Positions 1 to 7,961 of a DNA stretch of 64,000 bases are shown here, one piece after another; the stretch's first letter is position 1, and every line of letters begins with the position of its first letter. The stretch lies in the NCBI GenBank assembly GCA_018968885.1, contig JAGWZK010000001.1, positions 62,001 to 126,000 of the forward strand. The letters run 5' to 3'. This DNA comes from Planctomycetota bacterium. GTDB lineage: Bacteria; Planctomycetota; Phycisphaerae; Phycisphaerales; UBA1924. The notes beneath the pieces were generated by a model. The model saw nothing but the letters and a program-made list of their open reading frames with translations, made no database searches and had not been told where the DNA came from. Both the position numbers and the translations under genes were made by a program.

Positions 1-9
1 GCCAAGCAG

Positions 10-1056
10 ATGTTGCAAGCGACCAAAGACGCCGGCCCTTCGCTGGATGCTCGCTCCACCCCACAGGGGCGATACCTGCTTATCCGCGCGTGGAACGCTG
101 GCTTCTGGTCAGATGTCGATCATGTGCTGGGATGCCTGCTGCTGGCATCGCTCACCAATCGCACACCTGTCATCCACTGGGGCCCGGATTCTCGCTACGG
201 GGGAACGCCAGAACGCAGCGCGTGGGACAACTTCTTCGAGCCCGTGTCGACGCTCACCGTGCACGATCTGGCGGCACAGAAACTCGCATGCTTCCCGCCC
301 AAGTGGAATCACGAAAACATCTCCGGCCCATCGATCAATCGCTTCAATGGCAAACACTCACGCACCAGTTATCTCTCGCTGCTGAATCGCCCCGAGCCGG
401 TGGTGGTGGCGGATTTCTTCGTGCCGCTGGCCGGTGTGTTTTTCTATCTGCGGCCCGACCATCCAGACTTTGATTCGCATCCACAGACCATCCTGCGACG
501 CACGCTGATCGAACAGGTTCGACCCTTGCCACAGCATCGTGCCGCCGCCGCAGAATTCACCGGCCGCCACTTTGGCAACGGTCCGGTGCTGGCAGTGCAC
601 GTTCGCGGCACGGACAAAACCGATGAAGACCCCACCGCCAACGAATGGAACCAGCGCTTCACCATGATCGCGGATCAATCACTCAAGAACGGATTGGTGA
701 AGTCGCTGTTTCTCATGACCGATACCGCCGCTGCGCAAGACAAATGGAGGAAGCTCTTTGGTGATGCGCTGATCTGTTCGCCGGCACAGGTATCGCAAGG
801 TACAACGGCGCTGCATTTCACGCCCGGCCTGGATGGTGCCGCACTCGGACGCGAGATTCTGGTGGATTCGCTCATTGCAACTCACGCCGACCGATTTGTC
901 GGCATGGCGTCAAGTAATGTGGCTCGAATGATCTCACTGTTGAAGCCTTGGGCTCCTGACACAATCGGCCTTCTGGGTGAAGATGTGCTGAACATGCCCA
1001 ATCCCATGCTAAGCGATCCGCGGATCGCCTTTGCCGGTCGCAATGAGCCGGAATGA
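10..1056 (+). CDS. GT23/NodZ-like fucosyltransferase-like protein
   Basis: The protein is 348 residues if the ATG at 10 is used. The reading frame is open to the left edge, so the true start could lie outside the window. A central HVRGTDKTDE segment (about residue 197) resembles the donor-binding HVRRTDK motif of alpha-1,6-fucosyltransferases (FUT8/NodZ, GT23). The C-terminal part, DSLIATHADRFVGMASSNVA, fits the end of the same Rossmann-like domain, where the hydrophobic helix and S/N residues close the nucleotide pocket. I see no signal peptide or membrane segment, so a cytoplasmic enzyme acting on a glycan precursor is plausible. The acceptor is unknown. It stops with TGA just before a hairpin shared with the convergent protease gene. 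Fold class is fairly likely; fucose specificity is inference. Confidence 0.6.
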   Translation: MLQATKDAGPSLDARSTPQGRYLLIRAWNAGFWSDVDHVLGCLLLASLTNRTPVIHWGPDSRYGGTPERSAWDNFFEPVSTLTVHDLAAQKLACFPPKWNHENISGPSINRFNGKHSRTSYLSLLNRPEPVVVADFFVPLAGVFFYLRPDHPDFDSHPQTILRRTLIEQVRPLPQHRAAAAEFTGRHFGNGPVLAVHVRGTDKTDEDPTANEWNQRFTMIADQSLKNGLVKSLFLMTDTAAAQDKWRKLFGDALICSPAQVSQGTTALHFTPGLDGAALGREILVDSLIATHADRFVGMASSNVARMISLLKPWAPDTIGLLGEDVLNMPNPMLSDPRIAFAGRNEPE

Positions 1057-1058
1057 AA

Positions 1059-1082
1059 AACCCCCCGCCGAAGCGAGGGGTT
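1059..1082 (-). terminator. Intrinsic terminator, probably bidirectional
   Basis: An inverted repeat with a ten-base stem (one mismatch) and a CGAA tetraloop lies between two convergent genes. Five A residues at 1056-1060 give a U-run for minus-strand transcripts, so it mainly serves the zinc protease gene ending at 1113. There is no good T-run on the plus side. Confidence 0.7.
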
Positions 1083-1112
1083 GTGAAGTGTTCAGATGAT
1101 GTCACTCCGCAA

Positions 1113-4100
1113 TCAACGCGGCGTGGGAATCTCAGTTGGCTGACCAAAGAAGAATCCACCCGGGAAGCCGCCGCCACTGCTCTGGTTGTAGATGTACTGG
1201 GCGTCAAGCGCCTTGCCGATCCGCACCTTTGCCTCTGAAAGATGCGCAAAGGTGTAAGGATCAAGCGAACCCTTCTGGTCGGCCTTGTCGCCCACCAGTT
1301 TGCCCAGCTTGCGATCAATCTCGCGCAGCTTGGCCATCGCCAGGTTGCTGATCGGCTTGTAGGCCTCGCCGCTTCCCGCGCCCGGCAGAGTCAGATCGAT
1401 CAATCGCTCAATCGTCTCACGCTGTAGGTTGCGCCGCAGAGAGCTGATCCACGGCTTACGGGCGCTGAACTCACCACTGGGTGAGCCATCCAGCTCGGTG
1501 AAGACTGCACCCGTCACCGTGTCCATCAGTTCCGGCAGGGTCAGCGTGTCTGCGGTCCCAGCAAGGCGATACTCGTTATCCAGCACGCGACGCAGCGTCG
1601 TCGGATTCATGAGCATGGTGAGCGTGCTGCTCTGAATGCCCATGATGCGATCGTGGATGGGGAACGTCGCTTCCTGCATGCCTTCGGACGCGCCGCCCGC
1701 ATCCAACCACTTGTCCACCGTCATCTTCTCCAGGAGGGCCGGAGTCAGGCCGAAGGACTCATCTTTGAAAGAGTTGTCGATGCACCACTTCAGAGCTGCG
1801 CGCTGCTGCTCCACCGGCACCACCTCGATCGGGTTGCGGGCGTTCGGATCACCCTTGCGATCGCGATTCACAAAAGCGCCGCCGACCCAGGCGCTCATCA
1901 TGTTCACGCCACGGGTCTGCATGCCGAGTGTGACCATGTAGCCGCGGCGGACCTTGGCCCACGACTCACCATCCTTCACGAACTTGTCCAACAGGCGACC
2001 GCGGTGATACTCGGCAAGTTTCATCTGGCTCTTGGCGTAATCCAGCGGATTCTTGCTGAAGTCATAGCGGCGTGCGAGGGGATCGGGTCCGCCAGTGTCT
2101 TCGTCGGTCGCGTACACCAGTTCGGGCTCGGCGACTCGCTTGAGCACTTCCTTGGTGTCGCCACTGGTGTAGCCGTATTCAATCGCCCAGTAGTCATAGG
2201 GTCCGATGACGGTCGGGCCGTAGTCGCCCTGCATGGGACCGTCGCCCATGTTGATGTTGATGGGGGTGTAGTCCATCACGCTGCCGCACATGCTCTTGAC
2301 GCCCTTGACCTTGGAGGAGTTGATCTCTTCCAGTGTGTAGAGCGACGAGGCCTTGAAGTTGTGGCGCAGGCCGAGGGTGTGGCCGACTTCGTGCATGGTG
2401 AGGTCGGCCAGGAGAGGCCCGATGAACCACTCGGGGATGCCGTCGAGAGTGTCGTAGGGCTTGACATCCTTCTTCTTGTCGTCCTTCTTGGCGTCCTTAT
2501 CGCCTTCCTTCTTGTCGCCATCCTTGGGTTCGTCATCGATCTTTTGCGCGATCTCTTCGGGCATCTTGGCGCGCATGGCCTTCAGCCCGCCCTGCTCGCG
2601 GATCTGCTTCTCCACGATCGGGCGCACTTCAGGTGGCAGAGAATCCAGCACCTTGCGCAAGTCTGCTTCGTCTCCATCGGTGACGGCCTGCTGAGCGATC
2701 TCATCGATCGAATCGGCCATCTCCAGATACATGCGCATCATGGAAAGGTCAAAGCCCTTGCCACGCGCGGCCATGCACAGGCCGTTGCGCTGGCTCTGGC
2801 GACCGACCAATCCGTCATACTCAGTACGGCCGAACATGTTGGATTGCGGTGCCATGGTCGCCGCGGCGATGGCGTGTCCGCCGTAGGGCTGCACGCCGCG
2901 CTGGACGCGCTGCGCGATGATCATGTTGCGCTCTTCAGGAGGAGCCAGACGCACGCGCGGGTCCCACTGCGGGCGAGTCTCAAGCCAGGCGAGAGTTTCG
3001 GGAGTGAACCCTTCCATCGCCATCTCAGGCAGCACCTGGTTCCAGTTGACCCAGAAGTGGCGAATCCAGCCGTCGGTGAGGATCACATCGGCATCGAGAA
3101 TCTCGCCGGTGTTGGGATTCACGCGGCTCGGTCCGATGGCGGTGCCAACGTCGTTGGAAAGCCAACGCACGAAGTTGTACCGCACATCCTCCGGATCCTT
3201 CTCCATGTGGGCGCCGGTCTCGGCATCCTGCTGATAGCACTCAACGGCATCCTTGATGCCGATCTTCTCAAAGGCCTTGTTCCATTCGATCACACCGTTC
3301 TTGATCCAGCGGCGGTAGCGCACGGGCACCGTGCTCTCGATGTAGAAAACGATGGGTTCCTTCGGTGGGCTGAGCTTGAGGGAGGGCTCGCGCTTTTCCA
3401 GATGCCAGCGGTTGATGTAACGCACCCACTTATCCGCATCGCTGAACTTGCCCAGGTCGCGATAGACCGTGGTGAAGTATCCGATGCGTTCATCGGCAAC
3501 ACGGGGCTTGTACGCTGGGTTCTCACGCAGCATGCTGATCGAGTAGTGCAGCGTCTGCAGACGACCGCCGGCGGTGGGAAGCTCGTAGGCAATTTCCACG
3601 TTCTGCGGGAAGGCCTTGGCGCGCTTGATGGTCGCGAGCGCGGCGTTGCCGCTATAGCGACCACCAAAGAAGGTGGAAGCGCGGCCCACAAGCAGACCCT
3701 TCATATCAATGACGGGGTTGCCAGTGGGGCCCATCGCGAGGATCGGGACATCGAGAATGACGCGATCGGTGAAGAGGCGCTTGACGCTGGCCTTGGACTC
3801 CTGATCGCCGGTGGATTTGGTCTCGACCTCGGGCTCGATGAGGACCATGCGGTTATCGACGCGCCGCCAGTAGGTGTAGATGTCGCCGGCCTGAAGTCCG
3901 GCGTAGGCCTCACCACTGCCGACGGTGAGGGCGATGAACATGCGCTGCGATTCCCAGCCGCGGGGGAACTCGGCGAGCATGCCGCTGTCTTTGGCCCGCG
4001 TGAAGAGTGTGAAGTACGACTGGCCGTCGGCGCTGCTGACGACCTTCTCGTACCCCTTGGAGACTTCGGCGAAGGGGCGCAGGCCGTCGTCTTCTTTGGC

Positions 4101-4337
4101 GGGCGTGCCGGGTGCGCCGCCAGCGAGGAGGCCGCGGATCTGATCCATGACATCGGCGCGGGTGGGGTCGATGGTGTTGTTTGGCTGATTGGGAGTATTG
4201 GGATAGTCACCGGGATTGCGCGGCTGATCGGGGGAGAGGCGTGAATTCGTGGGATCAGCCAGTGTGAGGGAGGGAAGGGTGATGGCCAAGCCGCTGATGG
4301 CGACGAGTGCCCAACAGAGGGCATGAGAGGTACGCAT
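1113..4337 (-). CDS. Secreted zinc metalloprotease, DUF5117/DUF4953-type
   Basis: The 1074-residue protein starts at the ATG at 4337, chosen because AAGGAG lies seven bases upstream and a signal peptide follows (MRTSHALCWALVAISG, ending near ALA-D). The catalytic signature HEVGHTLGLRHNF sits near residue 648 and matches the HExxHxxGxxH zinc-binding site of metzincin-like proteases. The following SVMDYTP is a plausible Met-turn. The N-terminal half resembles the DUF5117/DUF5118 regions of these large periplasmic or secreted bacterial proteases. A Lys/Asp-rich low-complexity stretch (roughly residues 605-635) precedes the active site. The substrate is unknown. The gene appears monocistronic, with a divergent neighbour 134 bases away and a terminator downstream. 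Confidence 0.88.
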   Translation of the reverse strand: MRTSHALCWALVAISGLAITLPSLTLADPTNSRLSPDQPRNPGDYPNTPNQPNNTIDPTRADVMDQIRGLLAGGAPGTPAKEDDGLRPFAEVSKGYEKVVSSADGQSYFTLFTRAKDSGMLAEFPRGWESQRMFIALTVGSGEAYAGLQAGDIYTYWRRVDNRMVLIEPEVETKSTGDQESKASVKRLFTDRVILDVPILAMGPTGNPVIDMKGLLVGRASTFFGGRYSGNAALATIKRAKAFPQNVEIAYELPTAGGRLQTLHYSISMLRENPAYKPRVADERIGYFTTVYRDLGKFSDADKWVRYINRWHLEKREPSLKLSPPKEPIVFYIESTVPVRYRRWIKNGVIEWNKAFEKIGIKDAVECYQQDAETGAHMEKDPEDVRYNFVRWLSNDVGTAIGPSRVNPNTGEILDADVILTDGWIRHFWVNWNQVLPEMAMEGFTPETLAWLETRPQWDPRVRLAPPEERNMIIAQRVQRGVQPYGGHAIAAATMAPQSNMFGRTEYDGLVGRQSQRNGLCMAARGKGFDLSMMRMYLEMADSIDEIAQQAVTDGDEADLRKVLDSLPPEVRPIVEKQIREQGGLKAMRAKMPEEIAQKIDDEPKDGDKKEGDKDAKKDDKKKDVKPYDTLDGIPEWFIGPLLADLTMHEVGHTLGLRHNFKASSLYTLEEINSSKVKGVKSMCGSVMDYTPININMGDGPMQGDYGPTVIGPYDYWAIEYGYTSGDTKEVLKRVAEPELVYATDEDTGGPDPLARRYDFSKNPLDYAKSQMKLAEYHRGRLLDKFVKDGESWAKVRRGYMVTLGMQTRGVNMMSAWVGGAFVNRDRKGDPNARNPIEVVPVEQQRAALKWCIDNSFKDESFGLTPALLEKMTVDKWLDAGGASEGMQEATFPIHDRIMGIQSSTLTMLMNPTTLRRVLDNEYRLAGTADTLTLPELMDTVTGAVFTELDGSPSGEFSARKPWISSLRRNLQRETIERLIDLTLPGAGSGEAYKPISNLAMAKLREIDRKLGKLVGDKADQKGSLDPYTFAHLSEAKVRIGKALDAQYIYNQSSGGGFPGGFFFGQPTEIPTPR

Positions 4338-4454
4338 GTCCGAACTCCTTTTCCGCGCGTATTCCGAAGGCAAGACGAGACGGAAGTCTATCGGGTTTTG
4401 GGGGGTGGCGGGAGGGGAAATGCTGTCATTTTGACCCGAGTTCGCGTGGGGTGC

Positions 4455-4460
4455 TATAGA
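4455..4460 (+). promoter_or_regulatory. Possible -10 box of a leaderless transcript
   Basis: TATAGA stands 11 bases before the ATG at 4472, and no Shine-Dalgarno sequence lies between. If this is the -10 element, transcription would begin within a few bases of the start codon. No convincing -35 is visible. The core is nearly palindromic and could also serve the divergent protease gene. Confidence 0.3.
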
Positions 4461-4471
4461 GTAAATGCGGC

Positions 4472-5281
4472 ATGGCAAAGCGCAATTCTGTGAATGGTCC
4501 AGGATTGAATCCGGCGTCATGCCGCATTTGCGGCAAGCCCGCCGTGGACATCCGATCTCACATCATTCCACAGTTTGTGCACAAGTGGCTGAAGGGCGGC
4601 GAAGACAGTTTCGTTTTGGCGAATCATGGACCTCACATTTCCAAGCGGGCCAAGTACCGAGTTCGGGAAGTTCAAGATCAGTTTTGGAAGAGAATGGTCT
4701 TTTGTCAGGACTGCGAGGACCGCTGCGAGAAGCTTGAGACGTATGTTGCTACGCGCATCGATCACCTAAGTGCATACTCAAACAAGTTGCCACATACTCG
4801 CACGCGAGTCGTGCAGGTTCTAGACGCGCGGAAGTTGGCCAGCTTCCTTATAAGTATCGCGGTGAGGGTCGACGCGATGAGAGACGCCTTTCCGGAGTTT
4901 GAAGGATTTGACCTCGGGATCGATCGTGAAGCTGCAATCAGATCATTTCAGTCAGATGATCCTTTCAAACATGGATTTCGGCTGATTGCACAGGTACCAC
5001 TGTTTGACGGCAAGATTGCAGCCTTTAGAGCACTTCCGCGCATGAGCCCGGGAAGAACCGGATTTGTAGTGTGGGTGTGCGGACGTAGATTCATATTGAA
5101 GTTACCTGGTGCTAAATGGGACGACAAGTTCATTCGAATTTCACAGCAGCCACCATCGACAGGCCTACTTCTCACAAACATCGATGGTGAGGGCTTGATT
5201 GAGTTCAGAGAGTTCGTTGCTTTCTTGCGTTCGATGGCACCCGCAGAGCACAAACAGATCAAGCCGCCGCGTCAATGCTGA
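4472..5281 (+). CDS. Orphan protein with HNH-like Cys/His metal motif
   Basis: The 269-residue protein has CRIC at residues 17-20, SHIIPQF at 29-35 and CQDCEDRC at 78-85. This order (CxxC, SHIIP, CxxCE) recurs in uncharacterised bacterial proteins sometimes labelled HNH-like, and suggests a zinc-binding treble-clef domain in the first 90 residues. The remaining 180 residues are not recognised. There is no signal peptide or membrane segment, so it is probably cytoplasmic. The start ATG has no ribosome-binding site. Several codons look less GC-biased than in neighbouring genes, which could mean transfer, but this is an impression only. It stands alone next to a gene-free, hairpin-containing region. 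A nuclease or defence role is possible but unproven. Confidence 0.6.
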   Translation: MAKRNSVNGPGLNPASCRICGKPAVDIRSHIIPQFVHKWLKGGEDSFVLANHGPHISKRAKYRVREVQDQFWKRMVFCQDCEDRCEKLETYVATRIDHLSAYSNKLPHTRTRVVQVLDARKLASFLISIAVRVDAMRDAFPEFEGFDLGIDREAAIRSFQSDDPFKHGFRLIAQVPLFDGKIAAFRALPRMSPGRTGFVVWVCGRRFILKLPGAKWDDKFIRISQQPPSTGLLLTNIDGEGLIEFREFVAFLRSMAPAEHKQIKPPRQC

Positions 5282-5691
5282 GTCCGATGGCTCAAGCCGC
5301 AGCGGGTATGGTCGTTGGAAACGGCCTGAAATGCAAAAGCTGCCGGCCATATCCGAGATGCCCTTCACCCACGGTTAAAGCCGTGGACTGAAAGCGAGCA
5401 ACGCCGCTGAAGCGGCGTGAAATGCGCCGCAGTCAGCCGAAAGAGTTGTAGTGATTGAGTCCCGAGCAGGCCGTGTTAAGTCGGATTCATGTAGCGTGTA
5501 TCGCGCGATGCGTGCCGGACGGTAAAATGAAAAGACCTCTGACAAGCTAGGCCCGAATCGGTTTCCCGATCAAGCACACGGCACGGGGCCGGCGTTCGCT
5601 CGTAAGAGGCGACCTCATTATATATCGGCTGTCAATCGTGGGCGCGTGAGCCGTTATTCGGGCATCGGTTGGTGCAGGAGAGTTCGATGGC
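5282..5691. other. Gene-free stretch of about 410 bases
   Basis: No credible open reading frame on either strand. It holds two strong hairpins (5369-5418) and an AT-rich island TTATATATC near 5618. I could not match it to a tRNA, RNase P RNA, tmRNA, SRP RNA or a riboswitch I know. Confidence 0.5.
5369..5418. repeat. Paired hairpins, REP/MITE-like
   Basis: CCACGG-TTAAAG-CCGTGG (5369-5386) is followed 14 bases later by ACGCCGCT-GA-AGCGGCGT (5401-5418). Two adjacent GC-rich palindromes with A-rich linkers resemble the ends of small REP-like or IS200/IS605-associated elements. No transposase is present, and I found no second copy in the window. Confidence 0.4.
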
Positions 5692-6102
5692 TCACTTCAC
5701 CACCGGCAGCATCTGCCGCAGCGCGGGGTAGCGGAGGAAGAGTCCGCCCCAGAGGAAGATGCCAACGGCGGTTTGTGCGATGAAGGCATCGCCGACGCGG
5801 ACGTGGGTGGCGATCGCGCCGCCCATATAGCCGGTGAGGAGGATGGCGCCGAGGATGCTGGTGCGGGGGATGAGATAGAGGATCGTGCTGAGCAATTCGA
5901 CGATGCCAAGTGGCAAGGCGAGCGAAGTGGGCCAGCCGAGCTAGTCGAAGCCCTCGGCGAGTTTGTCGGCGGGCGTGATGAGTTTCATCACGCCGCTGAA
6001 GAGGAGAAGGCCGCAGGGGAGAATGGAAAGGATCGATCCGGCGATGCGGGCGTGTTTGGAGGGGGCGGTGCTGGAAAGTTGTGGCGATGAAGTGATGGCC
6101 AT
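5692..6102 (-). pseudogene. DoxX-like membrane protein with in-frame TAG
   Basis: Read through, this is a 136-residue DoxX-like family protein (PF13564-type) with about four membrane segments. It starts at the ATG at 6102. The sequence runs to LITPADKLAEGFD, meets TAG at 5941-5943 (codon 54), and continues in the same frame with LGWPTSLALPLGIVELL, then the family hallmark PRTSILGAILLTGYMGG and a C-terminal LRYPALRQMLP. Both halves align with the family without any gap, so a single substitution explains the stop. Lys or Gln at this position would need one base change. The function of the family is poorly defined; members are small integral membrane proteins sometimes linked to redox stress. 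Decay, sequence error or readthrough remain possible. Confidence 0.75.
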
Positions 6103-6322
6103 GGTGATGAGCGTAACAGAATTGGATGTCAAGGTGTCAAGGTAGAAGAGCTACATTGGCTGAGGTCGTTGCGAAGAACGCCGCCGACGCGTCATGGTAA
6201 GACGGTTGTTGTTTGAGCCCCGCACAAAGTGAATGTGAGTTCGCCTTGTCGCGTTCTAGGAGTGGAACATTCGTCCAAACCGACAAGTTGACAAGCTAAG
6301 GGTTTCCCGCCATGCTGTGCGC

Positions 6323-6904
6323 ATGATGTCACTCACCTCGTTGTGGCTGCCCATTCTGTTAAGCACGGTGTTCTGTTTCATCGCCAGCTCGATCATCTGG
6401 ATGGCATCGCCGTTGCACAAGAAAGACTACGAGAACCCCGGCGAGCATGAGGGATCGATGCTCGATCTGTTGCGGCGGGCGGGTTTCACGCCGGGCGTGT
6501 ATGTGTTTCCATGGTGCACGCACGGCAAGCCCACGCCGGAGATGCTGGAAAAGATGAAGACGGGGCCGTGGGCGCACATGACGGTGATGCAGGGGCCGCC
6601 GAGCATGGCCAAGCCGCTGATTCTGTGGTTTGTGTACCTCTTGGCGATCGGGATCACCGTGGGGTATGTGGGCGCGGCGAGCGGCTTGGGCGCGGGCGTG
6701 AACTACCTGCGGGTGTTTCAGATCGTCGGCGTGTCGGCGTTTCTGGTGCACGTCATGGGCTCGCTTCCCATGTATATATGGATGGGGCAGCCGTGGAAGA
6801 CCCTGCCGGGGCGGATCGTGGATGGCCTGATCTACACCGGTCTGACGGCAGGTACGTTTGGCTGGCTGTGGCCCAAGGCGACGTTGATCAACCCGGCGGG
6901 TTGA
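6323..6904 (+). CDS. Small polytopic membrane protein, unknown function
   Basis: The protein is about 193 residues with an N-terminal membrane segment (LWLPILLSTVFCFIASSIIW), a soluble loop of about 70 residues, and three further hydrophobic segments near residues 100-190. The loop contains FTPGVYVFPWCTH and ends close to GPPSMAKPLILW. I do not recognise a named family, though proteins of this architecture occur in planctomycetes. ATG at 6323 or 6326 is preferred over the GTG at 6317; none has a clear ribosome-binding site. It appears to stand alone, with a terminator about 140 bases downstream. Confidence 0.6.
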   Translation: MMSLTSLWLPILLSTVFCFIASSIIWMASPLHKKDYENPGEHEGSMLDLLRRAGFTPGVYVFPWCTHGKPTPEMLEKMKTGPWAHMTVMQGPPSMAKPLILWFVYLLAIGITVGYVGAASGLGAGVNYLRVFQIVGVSAFLVHVMGSLPMYIWMGQPWKTLPGRIVDGLIYTGLTAGTFGWLWPKATLINPAG

Positions 6905-6924
6905 GGTGGGCAGATGCGGGCGTA

Positions 6925-6976
6925 AGTAAAGAAAAGTTTACTAGCGACTGCACTAGTAAAGAAGGCTTTACCAGCG
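6925..6976. repeat. Two tandem imperfect palindromes, 30-base period
   Basis: AGTAAAGAAAAGTTTACTAG begins at 6925 and AGTAAAGAAGGCTTTACCAG at 6955; both are followed by CG. Each copy is itself a GTAAA-x-TTTAC palindrome. They lie between the stop of the membrane protein and the terminator at 7042. Possible regulator binding site or RNA hairpins. Confidence 0.55.
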
Positions 6977-7041
6977 TTTCCTCAATCTGACCCGACGAGT
7001 ACACAGCAGAAATCGAGCATTTTCTGAACACCCTCGCAAAT

Positions 7042-7066
7042 GGGCCCTGAAAACCAGGGCCTTTTT
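7042..7066 (+). terminator. Rho-independent terminator
   Basis: GGCCCTG-AAAA-CCAGGGCC (the eighth pair is mismatched) followed by five T residues. It lies 138 bases after the membrane protein gene ending at 6904 and before the gene starting at 7173. Confidence 0.8.
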
Positions 7067-7100
7067 GCATTTTTCAGAATGTGGCTTGGCGCGCGAAGCG

Positions 7101-7121
7101 ACTTCGGAGAAAATACCAAAC
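7101..7121 (+). promoter_or_regulatory. 21-base element, second copy at 35288
   Basis: ACTTCGGAG, then A, then AAATACCAAAC. The same 21 bases with a single change (A to G at the tenth base) occur at 35288-35308 upstream of dnaN on the same strand. Here it lies 51 bases before the ATG at 7173. Role unknown. Confidence 0.4.
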
Positions 7122-7172
7122 ATCGAGCAAACACAGGGTTGGCTCGGAGTCTTTTCTCGATTGGAGGTCGGT

Positions 7173-7790
7173 ATGTCACAAGTTGGTTCTCGGACGTGGT
7201 GGATCGGTATTGGCGCTCTGGCGGTCGCGGCGATTGTGGGTGTATTGGCACTGATTCCGGGGTGTTTGGATGTGGCGGAGTTGAGGGCGCAGCGTACCCA
7301 TGGGGAGGATGTGGTTGCCACGTTGAAATCGCGGGAGGCCAAATACCAATCAACCTTGAACGGTCTTCCCCAGTCGGATCCGGTTCGGGTGGACTTGGAA
7401 TCTGCAGTGAAGCGAGCCGAATTGGCGCGTGATGAGGTGGCTCGTCGCGTCCAGCACGCCGCGGCACTCGAAGAGGAAGTGCGGCGCGAGGGCGCGGCAG
7501 CGGATTCCAAGGGGTCGGGTGTGGTGGTTGGTGGGCAGGATGTGCTGGGAGAGGATTTGATGGATCTGGTTCCAGGTCCGTGGAAGGTGGCGGCGGTGCT
7601 GACGGTGGGATTGGCAACGTCGCTGGTCAGGTCGAGGCAGTTGCGCGAGGCGGCATCGAGCATCGCACGCAGCATCGACAAGGCCCTGGAAGAGGATGCC
7701 AAGCTGGCGGAACGGTTCCGCCAGCACGCCAACACGCTTCGCACGATTCAGACACCCTTGGCCAGAAAGATTGTGGATCAAGGGCAGTAA
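7173..7790 (+). CDS. Membrane-anchored coiled-coil protein, unknown
   Basis: The 205-residue protein starts at the ATG at 7173, with GGAGG six bases upstream. An N-terminal membrane segment (WIGIGALAVAAIVGVLALIP) is followed by a charged helical region (about residues 35-110) likely to form a coiled coil. A second hydrophobic segment (KVAAVLTVGLATSLV, about 137-152) and another helical tail follow. I recognise no family. The reading ends at a TAA. The frame then stays open for 16 more codons to a TGA at 7839, directly before a tiny open frame at 7844. It is followed on the same strand by the prepilin-like gene, so the three may be co-transcribed. Confidence 0.65.
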   Translation: MSQVGSRTWWIGIGALAVAAIVGVLALIPGCLDVAELRAQRTHGEDVVATLKSREAKYQSTLNGLPQSDPVRVDLESAVKRAELARDEVARRVQHAAALEEEVRREGAAADSKGSGVVVGGQDVLGEDLMDLVPGPWKVAAVLTVGLATSLVRSRQLREAASSIARSIDKALEEDAKLAERFRQHANTLRTIQTPLARKIVDQGQ

Positions 7791-7843
7791 ATCGTGAGAA
7801 TTGCGGCGAATCCCCCTTGGGTTTGGTGGGCAGAATCGTGAGA

Positions 7844-7942
7844 ATGTCGATATGGGAAGCATTGCACGAGTTTGGCATTCACAGACACGTGACGTGGAAG
7901 AAGTTGCTGAAGTGGTTGGATGAGATTTTTCGGTGGTGGTGA
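7844..7942 (+). CDS. Possible 32-residue small protein
   Basis: ATG at 7844 to TGA at 7942 encodes a short Trp-rich amphipathic peptide ([15 protein letters not shown], later ending DEIFRWW). There is no good ribosome-binding site. The stop lies 19 bases before the start of the prepilin-like gene. The sequence AATCGTGAGAAT just upstream also occurs 44 bases earlier. It may be chance; Trp content and position are the only support. Confidence 0.25.
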   Translation: MSIWEALHEFGIHRHVTWKKLLKWLDEIFRWW

Positions 7943-7961
7943 TCACAGTGCGGAGGTGGGT

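Noticed and set aside
1653..4244. An 863-codon open frame on the plus strand antisense to the zinc protease
   Set aside because: It is a by-product of GC-rich codon bias opposite a clear protease gene; it has no start signal, no family resemblance and a composition rich in His/Ala/Gly/Val typical of mirror frames.
5500..5640. Riboswitch or housekeeping RNA
   Set aside because: Some pairing is visible but I could not match any known consensus core, and the downstream gene is on the opposite strand.
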